The notes: generated by a model from the sequence alone, not told the origin. Positions 18,830 to 28,327 are shown, counted from the stretch's first letter. The stretch: 64,000 bases of DNA from Acinetobacter tjernbergiae DSM 14971 = CIP 107465 (GCF_000374425.1 NZ_KB894367.1:42809-106808); one strand, 5' to 3'. Numbers and translations are program-made.

Positions 18830-19500
18830 ATGGTTGCAATCTATTTAGATGAAAGTGGTGATTTAGGCTGGACATTCACTGCACCTTATGGGAAAGGTGG
18901 CTCTAGCCGAACCTTAACAATTGCCAGTGTACTCTGTCCTAAGGAAAAGACAAAGCATCTCAATCGCATTGTGACAGGTTTTTATAAAGCCAGAAAACGC
19001 CCTTTTAGCAACGAGTTGAAATCCTACGATTTAAGTTCAAAAGAAAAAGAACAGTTCATCAAGCAACTCCTCAAGTTGCATATTGTGATCATCCTGATAT
19101 TAAATTAATTTCAATCACTGTTAACAAGAAAAGAGTGAAAAGCAAACTCAGAAATGATCCAAATGCACTATACAATTACATGGTTAAAACCATGTTGTTA
19201 GATCATTTATGTAAGTATAAACACATTGATTTTATGCCTGATTCCCGTTGTGAGAAAGTGAATGTTGGTTGGAATCTTGAAATATATTTAAAACAAATGC
19301 TAGCTGAATGTGCTCAGTTGAATGATATTGAAAATGAAAGCTTGAATATAAAACCATTTGACAGCCGAACAACCAAGGAACTGCAATTCATAGATTTTTA
19401 TGCAGGGCTGATATGGAGTAAATATGAGTTTAAAGATATACGTATAGACCAGTATTTAGATATGGTCACACCATCCAATGAATTACTGTTTTTTGAATAG
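18830..19500 (+). pseudogene. DUF3800 protein gene broken by a frameshift
   Basis: The first part (18830-19108) opens with IYLDESGDLGW, the acidic motif of DUF3800 proteins, behind a good GGGA ribosome site. After about 83 residues the frame runs into IVIILILN and a stop. The adjacent frame continues the family sequence as YCDHPDIKLISITVNKKRV and then on to 19500. The break lies near 19075-19090 and is consistent with loss of one base. DUF3800 proteins are uncharacterised, with an RNase H-like fold proposed, and are common in accessory regions. A sequencing error is the main alternative to a real pseudogene. Confidence 0.75.
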
Positions 19501-19716
19501 CATTTATATTCAGCCAATTGACTTTGTCAGTTTGGTCAATTTTCTTCACAAGTATTTTTCTAATATTTTTTAATATCATTAAAAAACAATAGAATAATAT
19601 AAAATTAGCATATCAACTGCCCTTTATCTTTATCCATAGTCCATGTCAAAGAAGACATAGTTTTTTAACCTAGAGCATGTCAGCATAATTTTACAACCAT
19701 CCTCTAGGATAAAATC

Positions 19717-21012
19717 ATGTCGAATATGATGAATAAGGCTCAAGGCTTCGGGCTATCACTAATCACAAAAATCGCAGGAAGCGAAGTACTTGATCAACTC
19801 AAATTAAGAAAATTTGTAGAGAAATCATTATATCAAGGCTCAAAAACAGGCTTTAAAGTGCTAAATACAACACAAAAAGCATTCAAGCCTCAACCTGTCG
19901 ATAAACAACGCCTGCCAACTCAGGTCAATAAAAATTTATTCGATCTCAGCCTGACTGAAGAACAGCAGATGACTGTGGATGCTATGTCACAATTTGCTGA
20001 AGAAGTTTTATATGCTTTAGCACATGATGCGGATCACAATGCTCAATTCCCTGAAGAGCTATGGCAGCATCTCGTTGATCTAGGTCTTAATTACTATGCT
20101 TTGCCAGAAGCTTTAGGTGGTGTTGCTGCCGAACAAAATATTGTGAGTAACATCTTAATCGCTGAAAGTCTTGCAAAAGGTGATTTTAGTTTAACCGCTG
20201 GTCTACTTAGCACGTTCAGTGTGATTAATGCGATTACACGTTGGGGTTCTACCCAAGTTCAGTCTATGTATTTGCCTTGCTTTGCAGAAGATACAGATAT
20301 TACGGCGTCATTCGCTTTTCAAGAAGCAACGCCTGCATTTAATCCATTCCAGTTAAAAACCAAAGCAACTGAAAATAATGGTCAATTGCTGATTACTGGT
20401 GAAAAAACGTTAGTAATCCTAGGTGATACGGCAGATGTATTTCTCGTCAGTGCTGAGTTTAATGGTCAGCCTGATATTTTCATTGTTCAATCGAATGAAA
20501 GTATTTCAATCAAAGCTAATCCAGCAATGGGGCTAAAAGCAACTGAAACCGCAACACTTCAATTCAACCAAACCCCTGCTTTGCGTTTAGGCGATGCTGA
20601 CTTTGATTACACTGCATTTGTCGATCTTGGAAACTTAATGTGGTGTGCCATGGCGATTGGTACAGGTGAAGCAATCAAAGCTTACTGTATTAAATATGCC
20701 AATGAACGTACTGCTTTTGGCGAACCAATCTCTCATCGTCAAAGTGTTGCTTTCATGATTGCCGATATGGCCATTGAAATTGATGCCATGCGTATGTTGG
20801 TTTTAAATGCAGCAAGCTTGGCTGAAGCAGGTAAACCTTTCCATCGTGAAGCGTATCTTGCTCGCTTACTTTGTGCTGAAAAATCAATGAAAATCGGTAC
20901 TGATGGCGTACAAATCTTAGGTGGTCATGGTTTTACCAAAGAGCACCCTGTTGAACGTTGGTATCGTGATTTACGTGCGACAGCAATCTTACATTCTGGC
21001 TTACATGCTTAA
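19717..21012 (+). CDS. Acyl-CoA dehydrogenase-like subunit lacking the catalytic glutamate
   Basis: The 431-residue protein has an N-terminal extension of about 75 residues and then the acyl-CoA dehydrogenase fold: helical N-domain, beta-domain (SFAFQEATPAFN in place of the usual TEP segment) and C-domain with YANERTAFGEPISHRQSVAFMIADMA and QILGGHGFTKEHPVERWYRD. It ends in RATAILHSGLHA, where the family normally has IYEGTxxIQ, so by eye the catalytic Glu position is His. The alternative base site in helix G aligns with Gly. The next gene, 15 bases on, encodes a canonical enzyme, so this may be a partner subunit. AGGAT precedes the ATG. Confidence 0.8.
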   Translation: MSNMMNKAQGFGLSLITKIAGSEVLDQLKLRKFVEKSLYQGSKTGFKVLNTTQKAFKPQPVDKQRLPTQVNKNLFDLSLTEEQQMTVDAMSQFAEEVLYALAHDADHNAQFPEELWQHLVDLGLNYYALPEALGGVAAEQNIVSNILIAESLAKGDFSLTAGLLSTFSVINAITRWGSTQVQSMYLPCFAEDTDITASFAFQEATPAFNPFQLKTKATENNGQLLITGEKTLVILGDTADVFLVSAEFNGQPDIFIVQSNESISIKANPAMGLKATETATLQFNQTPALRLGDADFDYTAFVDLGNLMWCAMAIGTGEAIKAYCIKYANERTAFGEPISHRQSVAFMIADMAIEIDAMRMLVLNAASLAEAGKPFHREAYLARLLCAEKSMKIGTDGVQILGGHGFTKEHPVERWYRDLRATAILHSGLHA

Positions 21013-21027
21013 TTTTGGAGAATAAGA

Positions 21028-22227
21028 ATGAACTTACAAAATCCGAAAAAATTTAAAATGTTGATTGATCAGGCACATGAAACTGCACTAAATGTATTAC
21101 GCCCCATTTCACGTAAATATGATAAAGCAGAACATGCATATCCAAAAGAATTAGATATGCTCGCTGCGCTATTAGACGGCATGAATGAAAGTGGTGAAGG
21201 TGTCGGTGCAGCCAATGCTAGTAAACGAGGTACAGCGAACCCAGATGCAGTTGTGAATGGTGGCAATATGTCTGCGGCGCTTGGCATTATTGAAATGTGC
21301 TATGGTGATACAGGTTTATTGCTCAGTATGCCACGTCAAGGCTTAGGAAACTCTGCAATTGCAGCAGTCGCGAATGATGAGCAACTTGAACGTTTCAAAG
21401 GTACTTGGGCTGCTATGGCAATTACCGAACCAGGATGTGGTTCAGACTCAGCAGCTATTCGTACAACCGCAACCAAAGATGGTGATGATTACATCTTAAA
21501 TGGTGAAAAAATCTTTGTCACTTCTGGTGATCGTGCAGACTCAGTTGTGGTTTGGGCAACACTAGATAAAAAGCTTGGTCGGGCTGCGATCAAATCTTTC
21601 GTTGTACCAAAAGGTACAGCAGGCATGAAAGTAGAACGCCTTGAACATAAACTTGGAATCAAAGCATCTGACACAGCAGTGATTAGTTTTATTGACTGTC
21701 GCGTGCCCGCTGCAAATTTATTGGGTAATCCTGAAATAGATGTAGCTAAAGGTTTTGCTGGTGTTATGGAAACCTTTGATAACACTCGCCCACTTGTTGC
21801 AGCAATGGCAATCGGTTGTGCAAAGGCATCTTTAGAACGTATTAAAGAAATCTTTAAAGATCAGCTTGATCCAGACTACAAAACACCTTATTTGCAAACA
21901 TCAAATTTGGCTGCTCAAATCTATCGCATGGAAGCTGAGTGGGAAGCTGCTCGCCTACTTATGATTAAAGCCACATGGATGGCTGACAATAAAAAGCCAA
22001 ACTCTAAGGAGGCTTCTATTGCTAAAGCAAAAGCTGGACGTGTTGGTAATGAAATTACGCTTAAATGCGTCGAGTTGGCTGCAAGCGTAGGTTATGGCGA
22101 AGATGAGTTATTAGAAAAATGGGCACGTGACTCAAAAATTTTGGATATTTTTGAAGGTACACAACAAATTCAACAGCTCATCATTGCTCGCCGTGAATTG
22201 GGTAAATCTTCGAGTGAATTGAAATAA
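21028..22227 (+). CDS. Acyl-CoA dehydrogenase, canonical active site
   Basis: A 399-residue flavoprotein that should introduce the alpha-beta double bond into acyl-CoA in beta-oxidation. Visible features are AAMAITEPGCGSDSAAIRTTA (FAD and substrate contact), NGEKIFVTSGDRAD, METFDNTRPLVAAMAIG and the C-terminal LDIFEGTQQIQQL, whose Glu is the catalytic base. A GGAG ribosome site lies between it and the preceding dehydrogenase-like gene, 15 bases upstream. The two form a clear gene pair and may act as one enzyme. Chain-length preference is not evident. The nearby alkane hydroxylase makes fatty acyl-CoA from alkanes a plausible substrate. Confidence 0.88.
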   Translation: MNLQNPKKFKMLIDQAHETALNVLRPISRKYDKAEHAYPKELDMLAALLDGMNESGEGVGAANASKRGTANPDAVVNGGNMSAALGIIEMCYGDTGLLLSMPRQGLGNSAIAAVANDEQLERFKGTWAAMAITEPGCGSDSAAIRTTATKDGDDYILNGEKIFVTSGDRADSVVVWATLDKKLGRAAIKSFVVPKGTAGMKVERLEHKLGIKASDTAVISFIDCRVPAANLLGNPEIDVAKGFAGVMETFDNTRPLVAAMAIGCAKASLERIKEIFKDQLDPDYKTPYLQTSNLAAQIYRMEAEWEAARLLMIKATWMADNKKPNSKEASIAKAKAGRVGNEITLKCVELAASVGYGEDELLEKWARDSKILDIFEGTQQIQQLIIARRELGKSSSELK

Positions 22228-22250
22228 ATATCCATTTAAGCAACCAATTT

Positions 22251-22281
22251 AAAAAGGACGTTATTTACGCCCTTTTTATTT
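22251..22281 (+). terminator. Terminator between the convergent acyl-CoA dehydrogenase and gor genes
   Basis: AAAAAGG and CCTTTTT flank a loop with a further CG/CG pair and one mismatch. T-tracts on both sides would allow use by either gene. Confidence 0.6.
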
Positions 22282-22298
22282 TCATATGCTATGCATTA

Positions 22299-23651
22299 CT
22301 ATCGCATCGTCACAAACTCTTCTGCTGAGGTTGGATGAATTGCCACTGTATTATCAAAGTCCTTTTTAGTGGCTCCCATTTTTAAGGCAACCGCAAAACC
22401 TTGAAGAATTTCATCCATGCCAAAACCGATTCCATGAATACCGACAACTTTTTCATCCTCACCAACACAAACTAGCTTCATTTTAGTCGGTTGCCGATGT
22501 TGCGTAATGGCACTGTACATTGCAGTAAAAGATGAGTTATAGGCTTTTACCGCTTGCTGACCATATTGTTCAATAGCTTCTTGCTCAGTAATCCCCACCG
22601 TTCCTATTGGAGGATGGCTAAATACCACAGTCGGAATATTTTCATAATCTAAATGTTCATCTGGTTTATTATTGAATAATCTTTCAGATAATCTTCGCCC
22701 TGCTGCAACAGCTACAGGTGTAAGTTCCATTTTTCCGATAATATCACCCACCGCATAAATACCCTGTTGCGACGTATTCTGGAATTTGTCGGCTTGAATA
22801 TAGCCTCGCTCATCAAGTTGAACATTCGCTTTATCTAAATTCAGGCTTGCGGTATTCGGCTCTCGACCTGTTGCCCAAATCAAGTAATCTACGGTATGCA
22901 TTTCACCATTTTCCAAATGTAACACCACAGAACCATCAGCATTTTTGGTGACTTTCTGTGGGATAGCTTGCTTATGAACTGCAATACCATCCGTCTGCAT
23001 TACCTCAACCAAGGTTTCACTTAAAAAAGAATCAAAACGTCTTACAGGTAAATCCTTACGAATAAATAGTCCAACCTGAGAACCTAAAGCATTCAACACT
23101 CCAGCTAATTCAACCGCAATATAACCAGAACCAACCACTGCGGTTGTTTTTGGTAAGGCTGGTAGTTCAAAGAAACCATTTGAATCAATACCATATTCGA
23201 CCCCTTCTATATTAGGCAATGACGGCTGTGTACCTGTAGCAATCAGAATATGGTCTGCGGTAAATCGTTCACCATTCACGTCAATCGTATGAATATCAAT
23301 AAAACGTGCTTCACCTTGAATGAGATCAACTTTATTTTTGCTTAGGCTATTTTGGTAGGATTGATGGATACGCTCTATATAGGCTTGGCGGTTATTGACG
23401 AGTGTTTGCCAATCGAATGATTCAACTTTGCTATTGAGGCCATAATCAGGAGCATATTTTTGAATAGATTCAGCGATATGTGCGGCATACCACATGACCT
23501 TTTTCGGGACACACCCGACATTCACACAAGTTCCACCAATCTCACCTTTCTCAATCAAGGCGCATTTTTTGCCATACATTGCAGCACGGTTAACAGATGC
23601 AATCCCGCCACTACCACCACCAATCGCAATATAATCATAATGTTTTGTCAT
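22299..23651 (-). CDS. gor: Glutathione-disulfide reductase
   Basis: A 450-residue pyridine nucleotide-disulfide oxidoreductase. It has an N-terminal FAD motif ([17 protein letters not shown]), the redox-active [13 protein letters not shown] disulfide, the NADPH motif [14 protein letters not shown], a second FAD motif IYAVGDI and a C-terminal [11 protein letters not shown] with the catalytic His. It reduces glutathione disulfide with NADPH in the cytoplasm. The ATG at 23651 is preferred over an open extension to 23705 because GGAGTAAC precedes it. It is convergent with the acyl-CoA dehydrogenase pair. Confidence 0.92.
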   Translation of the reverse strand: MTKHYDYIAIGGGSGGIASVNRAAMYGKKCALIEKGEIGGTCVNVGCVPKKVMWYAAHIAESIQKYAPDYGLNSKVESFDWQTLVNNRQAYIERIHQSYQNSLSKNKVDLIQGEARFIDIHTIDVNGERFTADHILIATGTQPSLPNIEGVEYGIDSNGFFELPALPKTTAVVGSGYIAVELAGVLNALGSQVGLFIRKDLPVRRFDSFLSETLVEVMQTDGIAVHKQAIPQKVTKNADGSVVLHLENGEMHTVDYLIWATGREPNTASLNLDKANVQLDERGYIQADKFQNTSQQGIYAVGDIIGKMELTPVAVAAGRRLSERLFNNKPDEHLDYENIPTVVFSHPPIGTVGITEQEAIEQYGQQAVKAYNSSFTAMYSAITQHRQPTKMKLVCVGEDEKVVGIHGIGFGMDEILQGFAVALKMGATKKDFDNTVAIHPTSAEEFVTMR

Positions 23652-23910
23652 TGTTACTCCGCCAAATTTTCTAGAAATTTTTTTATACTCATCACAGAGT
23701 AGCAAGCTTCATCAGAAATAATTGTTAAAAAATTTGCTGTTAAAAACTCATATCATCTTTTTTCCTTTAACCATGATCATGCAATACTTATTATTTTGGC
23801 TAAGTCAAATACAGCATTTCTGTTTTTTCATCTTTTAATTGTGTATGGAAATCTATATTGAAATCATCCTTTCAACCTAGGTTTTGTCTTTAAAATCACT
23901 ATAAAAAGTA

Positions 23911-23930
23911 TTTTTGTCCTATAAGCACAT
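23911..23930 (+). promoter_or_regulatory. Putative AlkR-type operator upstream of the hydrolase gene
   Basis: TTTTTGTCCTATAAGCACAT is identical at 19 of 20 positions, and in the same orientation, to 27315-27334 in front of alkR. It ends about 72 bases before the hydrolase ATG at 24003, next to a weak -35/-10 pair, as expected for an activator-dependent promoter. I see nothing else in the 351-base gap 23652-24002 apart from AT-rich promoter sequence for gor and this gene. Confidence 0.55.
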
Positions 23931-24002
23931 GGTGATCTATTTTACTCAATGCTAAAAATTGCTTAATCAATTTTATTCGTAATTTAATTTTGGGTGACAT
24001 GT

Positions 24003-24950
24003 ATGATCACAGAAAATCATCAAATTAAAGCAAGGAAAGTTTATTTCGATTTTTCTGAATCCTCAGTGTGTTGGATGCCAGAGGATCCTCTCTGCTCACA
24101 CATTGCCAATGGCATTAATATGCTTTTGCCAGCAGGTGAATTTTGGTTTTGCCGAGTATTCAATAAAGCGATTCCCTTGATTACTGATACGAAATTAAAA
24201 GAAGAAGTCATTGGTTTTGTTCGTCAAGAAGCTGCTCATGCTCGTGCACATGAAAAAGCACAAGACTTTCTGAGAGAAAATGGTTACGACATACAAGATC
24301 CATTAAACCGTGCTCACCTTATTTTTAATGTTTTATTGGGCGACAAACCTTTAGGTATTCCTTTTTTAAAAGGTGAAAAACTAGATGAATATTGGCTACT
24401 CTTTCGTGTTGGGGTAATTGCTGCAATTGAGCATTTTACAGGGACAATTGGGCAATGGACACTCGATAGTAAGTCTTGGGATAAAGCAGATCCTGCAATG
24501 GCAGATTTGTTCCGTTGGCATTTAGCTGAAGAGGTTGAACATCGTTGTGTGGCTTATGATTTATTTGAACATCTATTAACCAATAAACTTGGTTTCTATG
24601 TTTCTCGTCAAGTTATTATGATGGCTATTTTCCCACTATTTATTTACTTTCTTGCTGATTTTGCACGTAGTCTAGGGAAGCAGGATTTAGAACATCAAGA
24701 TATTCAGAAATTAATGCGCCGTGGATTCTTTACTTTTATTCGTGAGTTTGAAAAAACCGCAATAAAGACAGATAACTTACCCAGCATTTCATACTTATGG
24801 AAAGCGACTTTACGTTGGGTATCACCCAAATTTAATCCGATCCATGAAGGTGATACAGAACAAGCCTTAGCATATATGGCTCGTTCACCTGCCGTACAAT
24901 ACTTTGAGAAAGTAGCTCAGCATATGCCAAAAACTACGACCTTAAGCTAA
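24003..24950 (+). CDS. Ferritin-like metal-dependent hydrolase (PF10118-type)
   Basis: The 315-residue protein has carboxylate-histidine motifs typical of a helical diiron-like site: FVRQEAAHARAHEKA near residue 75, AAIEHFTG near 140 and LAEEVEHRCVAYDLF near 175. A hydrophobic segment, VIMMAIFPLFIYFLADFA, follows near residue 205. It resembles proteins annotated as predicted metal-dependent hydrolases. The reaction is unknown, and the motif pattern would also suit an oxygen-activating diiron enzyme. The ATG at 24003 is chosen over a GTG at 23994. The 20-bp element shared with the alkR promoter suggests a role in alkane or lipid metabolism. Confidence 0.7.
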   Translation: MITENHQIKARKVYFDFSESSVCWMPEDPLCSHIANGINMLLPAGEFWFCRVFNKAIPLITDTKLKEEVIGFVRQEAAHARAHEKAQDFLRENGYDIQDPLNRAHLIFNVLLGDKPLGIPFLKGEKLDEYWLLFRVGVIAAIEHFTGTIGQWTLDSKSWDKADPAMADLFRWHLAEEVEHRCVAYDLFEHLLTNKLGFYVSRQVIMMAIFPLFIYFLADFARSLGKQDLEHQDIQKLMRRGFFTFIREFEKTAIKTDNLPSISYLWKATLRWVSPKFNPIHEGDTEQALAYMARSPAVQYFEKVAQHMPKTTTLS

Positions 24951-24964
24951 TACTTATTCGTTAT

Positions 24965-24997
24965 AACAAACCGCTCTTTTGAGTGGTTTGTTATTTT
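24965..24997 (+). terminator. Terminator after the hydrolase gene
   Basis: AACAAACCGCTC, loop TTTT, then GAGTGGTTTGTT (one G-T pair), followed by ATTTT. It lies 14 bases past the stop codon. Confidence 0.75.
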
Positions 24998-25054
24998 GGA
25001 TTGAAAAACACTTAGATCAATAGCATGGATAATGATGGGTGCTGTGCGTCTATT

Positions 25055-25813
25055 TTAATTAAAACGGATAATTTCAAATTTAACTGTACCTTTTTCCAAA
25101 TAATTTGAAGCCTCTACAAAACCATTAATATCTAAAATTGGCTGATTATTAATAGTCTTAATGATATCATTTTCTTTAATAATTCCATTTGCAGGTGAGT
25201 TTGCAGTAACAACAACGGTTCTAATACCATCATGCCCTACCATCATTTTTTCTTTCTCTGTAAAAGCGCTAGGATAAACACCTGTAATTGAGTGAAATTT
25301 TATAAAATAATTGATTGTATACTCATCCAAACTAGCAGATCACCCAATGGTGTAGAATTATCAGTATTAATCCGATTCTCTTTTTTCAGGTCTTGAGTGT
25401 TAATTGTTTGAGGGGGAGAAAAACGATTAGGAAAATACTGACTTGATTCTCCTATATTTTTACTACTAAATAAAACAGTAGAAGCACCCAATTTTCTTGC
25501 ATGGTGCTGAATATTTTCTACAGCTATTTCATAAGCAACAGTTGGGAATATTGAGTCTGATCTCACATATACAACATCTCGCTTTAGCACCAAATATTCT
25601 TCTTTCAACAAAGTTTTAGTATCTTGATCCAAGTTATCTGTTTTAAGGATTTTGGTTTTTTTCTGTCGGGATGTAAGTTGATTATTTTCTTGTTTTATTG
25701 ACTGTTTTTGATTCAGGCGATGCATAAGTAACATGCAATGCATTATCTCCCCAAGCGGATGATGTCATAAAAAAGAATGTGATAAGTATTGCTTTCTTTG
25801 AAATTTCTCGCAC
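25055..25813 (-). pseudogene. Secreted PDZ-domain protein gene with two frameshifts
   Basis: Three reading frames join into one protein. A GTG at 25813 opens a signal peptide (KKAILITFFFMTSSAWG, cleavage about here) followed by DNALHVTYASPES and a stop near 25690. The second frame (to about 25330) carries the middle, with YEIAVENIQHHARKLGASTVLF. The third, from about 25340 to 25055, carries a PDZ domain (TVVVTANSPANGIIKENDIIKTIN and FVEASNYLEKGTVKFEIIRF). Each junction needs a single shift. The intact ancestor would be a periplasmic PDZ protein of about 250 residues and unknown function. Sequencing error at two A-rich points is the alternative. Confidence 0.65.
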
Positions 25814-25910
25814 TGAACAACCTAGTGATTTTAATAAATTTTAGTATTTTATAGACCACACGAAATGATTAAAAGTATTTTATTTTTTTGATTCAATCAC
25901 TTAAAATAAA

Positions 25911-25940
25911 AAAATACCAACTCTTACGAGTTGGTATTTT
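25911..25940 (-). terminator. Terminator of alkM
   Basis: A perfect 13-bp stem, AAAATACCAACTC and GAGTTGGTATTTT, with loop TTAC lies 20 bases after the alkM stop. On the minus strand it runs into a T-rich tract. Confidence 0.85.
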
Positions 25941-25959
25941 GCCTTGGGAAAGCTACAAA

Positions 25960-27258
25960 TTATTCAGTTGTTACAATTTCAGCTGAAATTTGTTCCAAAG
26001 ATTGGTCAACTACGCCAAATTTCTTAAATAATTTAGCACGACGTTTTGGATAAATATTGGCTTTATTCAAATCACCCTTGTAGTGATCAAATACTCGCTT
26101 ATCCATCATTTTTGACCATAGAGGTGGAATAAGTGCAGGCAATAACATACTTGCATAACCACTTGGCAATTCAGGTGCTTCATCAAAATGGCGTAGCGCT
26201 TGGAATGGACGTGTTGGATAAGCATGATGGTCTGAATGACGTTGTAACTGATACAAGAATAAGTTAGTCACAATATTATTATTGTTCCAGCTATGCTCAG
26301 GCATAGTCCGTTCATACTTACCATTCTTATCTTTTTGACGTTTTAAACCATAATGCTCAATATAGTTAATAATTTCAAACAAGCTAATACCATAGAAAGC
26401 CTGAGTGGCTAAATAAGGGATCACGCCCTTACCAAACAAACCGACCATCGAACCATGAAATGCTGCGCTCATGCCCCAGCCTTGCAACAATTCATTTTCA
26501 GTTGACCAAAATTCTTTCCCTTTACGTTTTAAACGATTGGTCTCAATTTCAATGGCTGATTTTAAAGAACCAAATACTGTACGCGGCCAGAATTCATAAA
26601 ATGTCTCACCCATTTGTGATGATGCTGGATCTTCTGGTGTCGCTGCACGTTTATGATGACCATATGGATGCTCTACACGGAAATGATTATAGCCCGTTGG
26701 CACTAATGCTAAATGCGACAAGATATGATCCATACGATCATGTTTATGGCTCAATTCATGTGCTGTATTAATGGCAATCCCATTAATTGCACCCATTGAA
26801 ATCCCAAGTAAAATCTTATCAAGAAAAGAAGTTTCTTTGCGACTTGTTAAATAGCAAGCATACACATTCGCTGCATATTGGATAGGAATAAAACTTTTGA
26901 CCAATTTAGAATAATATGGGTCTTTTTCAAGAAGTTTAATATCTTCATCTGTGGGATTATTTGCATCTTTACCAATGATCGTATCAATCGTTGGAATAAT
27001 AATATGTAAAACAATGGGTCCACCTAAAGCAAATATTTTCTTTAAGGGACGTGGAGCAAATTGATAACCTGCTAAAATTCCAATTCCAATGGCAGGTAAA
27101 GCTGGGCTGATTGCCCACAAATAGCGCTTACGATCCAACTCAGTTTTTGATTTTGAAATGCTTACTGGCGTAAGTTCATGCTCAACATTTACTGGCGCAT
27201 TCATCATCTTATCCATATCTTTGTATATATGTATATTTTGAGGAATTATGCGTTTCAT
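25960..27258 (-). CDS. alkM: Alkane 1-monooxygenase (AlkB/AlkM membrane diiron hydroxylase)
   Basis: An integral-membrane non-haem diiron hydroxylase that oxidises the terminal methyl of n-alkanes with rubredoxin as electron donor. All four signatures of the family are present: HELSHKH (residues 167-173), EHPYGHH (196-202), NYIEHYGL (298-305) and LQRHSDHH (338-345), with several hydrophobic helices before them. The longest frame gives 432 residues. Internal ATGs at 27216, 27207 and 27204 give lengths nearer the usual 400-418, and MNAPV at 27204 is a reasonable N-terminus. No rubredoxin gene is adjacent. It is divergent from alkR. Confidence 0.92.
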   Translation of the reverse strand: MKRIIPQNIHIYKDMDKMMNAPVNVEHELTPVSISKSKTELDRKRYLWAISPALPAIGIGILAGYQFAPRPLKKIFALGGPIVLHIIIPTIDTIIGKDANNPTDEDIKLLEKDPYYSKLVKSFIPIQYAANVYACYLTSRKETSFLDKILLGISMGAINGIAINTAHELSHKHDRMDHILSHLALVPTGYNHFRVEHPYGHHKRAATPEDPASSQMGETFYEFWPRTVFGSLKSAIEIETNRLKRKGKEFWSTENELLQGWGMSAAFHGSMVGLFGKGVIPYLATQAFYGISLFEIINYIEHYGLKRQKDKNGKYERTMPEHSWNNNNIVTNLFLYQLQRHSDHHAYPTRPFQALRHFDEAPELPSGYASMLLPALIPPLWSKMMDKRVFDHYKGDLNKANIYPKRRAKLFKKFGVVDQSLEQISAEIVTTE

Positions 27259-27314
27259 GACAGTTGCAAGCGTCCAAAAAACCTATGTCAAAGTCTTTGG
27301 CATGATTCACCCTG

Positions 27315-27363
27315 TTTTTGTCCTATAAACACATATTGAGTTATTACAATAGCTCTTTATAAT
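27315..27363 (+). promoter_or_regulatory. alkR promoter with putative AlkR operator
   Basis: TTTTTGTCCTATAAACACAT (27315-27334) abuts a -35 TTGAGT (27336-27341). A 16-base spacer leads to a perfect -10 TATAAT (27358-27363), about 30 bases before the alkR ATG. The 20-mer recurs with one change upstream of the ferritin-like hydrolase gene. AraC-family activators often bind directly next to the -35 box. Confidence 0.6.
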
Positions 27364-27392
27364 TTAAAAGGAATACATCATTTAAAAATCAT

Positions 27393-28319
27393 ATGGATGC
27401 TTTAAGTAAAATATTTGCTGATATTCATTTAAATCACACTGAATATATCTACTTGAAAACGCAAGGAGAATGGAGTTTTTTTTGCCAAGATCAAGCTGCT
27501 CTGATTGTACATATTGTTTTGGTCGGTTCTATGTATATCCAAATTGACACACAAAACAGCCTAACGGCCCATGCGGGTGAAATTGTTGTTATCCCTTCGG
27601 GTAAAGCACATATCGCAGCGGACAATTCAATTACAAAATTAATTGATGCAGTTGATATTTCAAAATTCTTTGAGGGTCATAAAGAGGATGCAATTGAATT
27701 TGGTACAGACTCATCTGAAAAAAATCTAATTCTCACCATTCGTTGTCAAATTGATACGATTATGGCTCGCCCATTTGTTCAAGCTTTACCTTCACTTATC
27801 CATATACAACATGGAGACAATGCTGCATTAGAATGGTTGCAAGTGGGCTTACATTTTCTTGCCTTAGAAACCCAAAACATTCAAGCAGGTCGAGATATTA
27901 TTATTGATCATCTCGTCAATATTCTATTAATTAAATGTATTCGAGACCATATACAACAAATCTCAAGTCAACATGGTTGGCTGAGTGCTCTAACTCATCC
28001 CGAACTCAGTAACAGCTTAGCCGCAATCCATAATCACCCTGAAGATGCATGGACTGTTGAGTTATTAGCAGAACAGTGTTGTATGTCTCGTTCAAAATTT
28101 GCAAGTTTATTCCATGAAGTGATTGGTGATTCTCCTCTTGCCTATCTACAACAATATCGAATGCGCTTAGCAAGCCAATATTTACGTAAAAGTAACTATT
28201 CAATTCAACAAATTGCCAATAAAGTTGGTTATTCTTCTGAAACTGCATTTAGCCAAGCATTCAAACGAACTTTCGAGTTACCCCCAAAACAATATCGGCA
28301 AAAATTCGTTGCAGAATAA
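27393..28319 (+). CDS. alkR: AraC-family transcriptional regulator, AlkR-like
   Basis: The 308-residue protein has an N-terminal cupin-type sensing domain (with GEIVVIPSGKAHIAAD, about residues 20-190) and a C-terminal double helix-turn-helix of the AraC type (LLAEQCCMSRSKFASLFHE; QIANKVGYSSETAFSQAFKR). Divergent placement from alkM matches AlkR of Acinetobacter, which activates alkM in response to long-chain alkanes. A consensus TATAAT promoter lies in the 134-base intergenic gap. Effector specificity and the exact operator are inferred. Confidence 0.85.
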   Translation: MDALSKIFADIHLNHTEYIYLKTQGEWSFFCQDQAALIVHIVLVGSMYIQIDTQNSLTAHAGEIVVIPSGKAHIAADNSITKLIDAVDISKFFEGHKEDAIEFGTDSSEKNLILTIRCQIDTIMARPFVQALPSLIHIQHGDNAALEWLQVGLHFLALETQNIQAGRDIIIDHLVNILLIKCIRDHIQQISSQHGWLSALTHPELSNSLAAIHNHPEDAWTVELLAEQCCMSRSKFASLFHEVIGDSPLAYLQQYRMRLASQYLRKSNYSIQQIANKVGYSSETAFSQAFKRTFELPPKQYRQKFVAE

Positions 28320-28327
28320 AAACAAAT

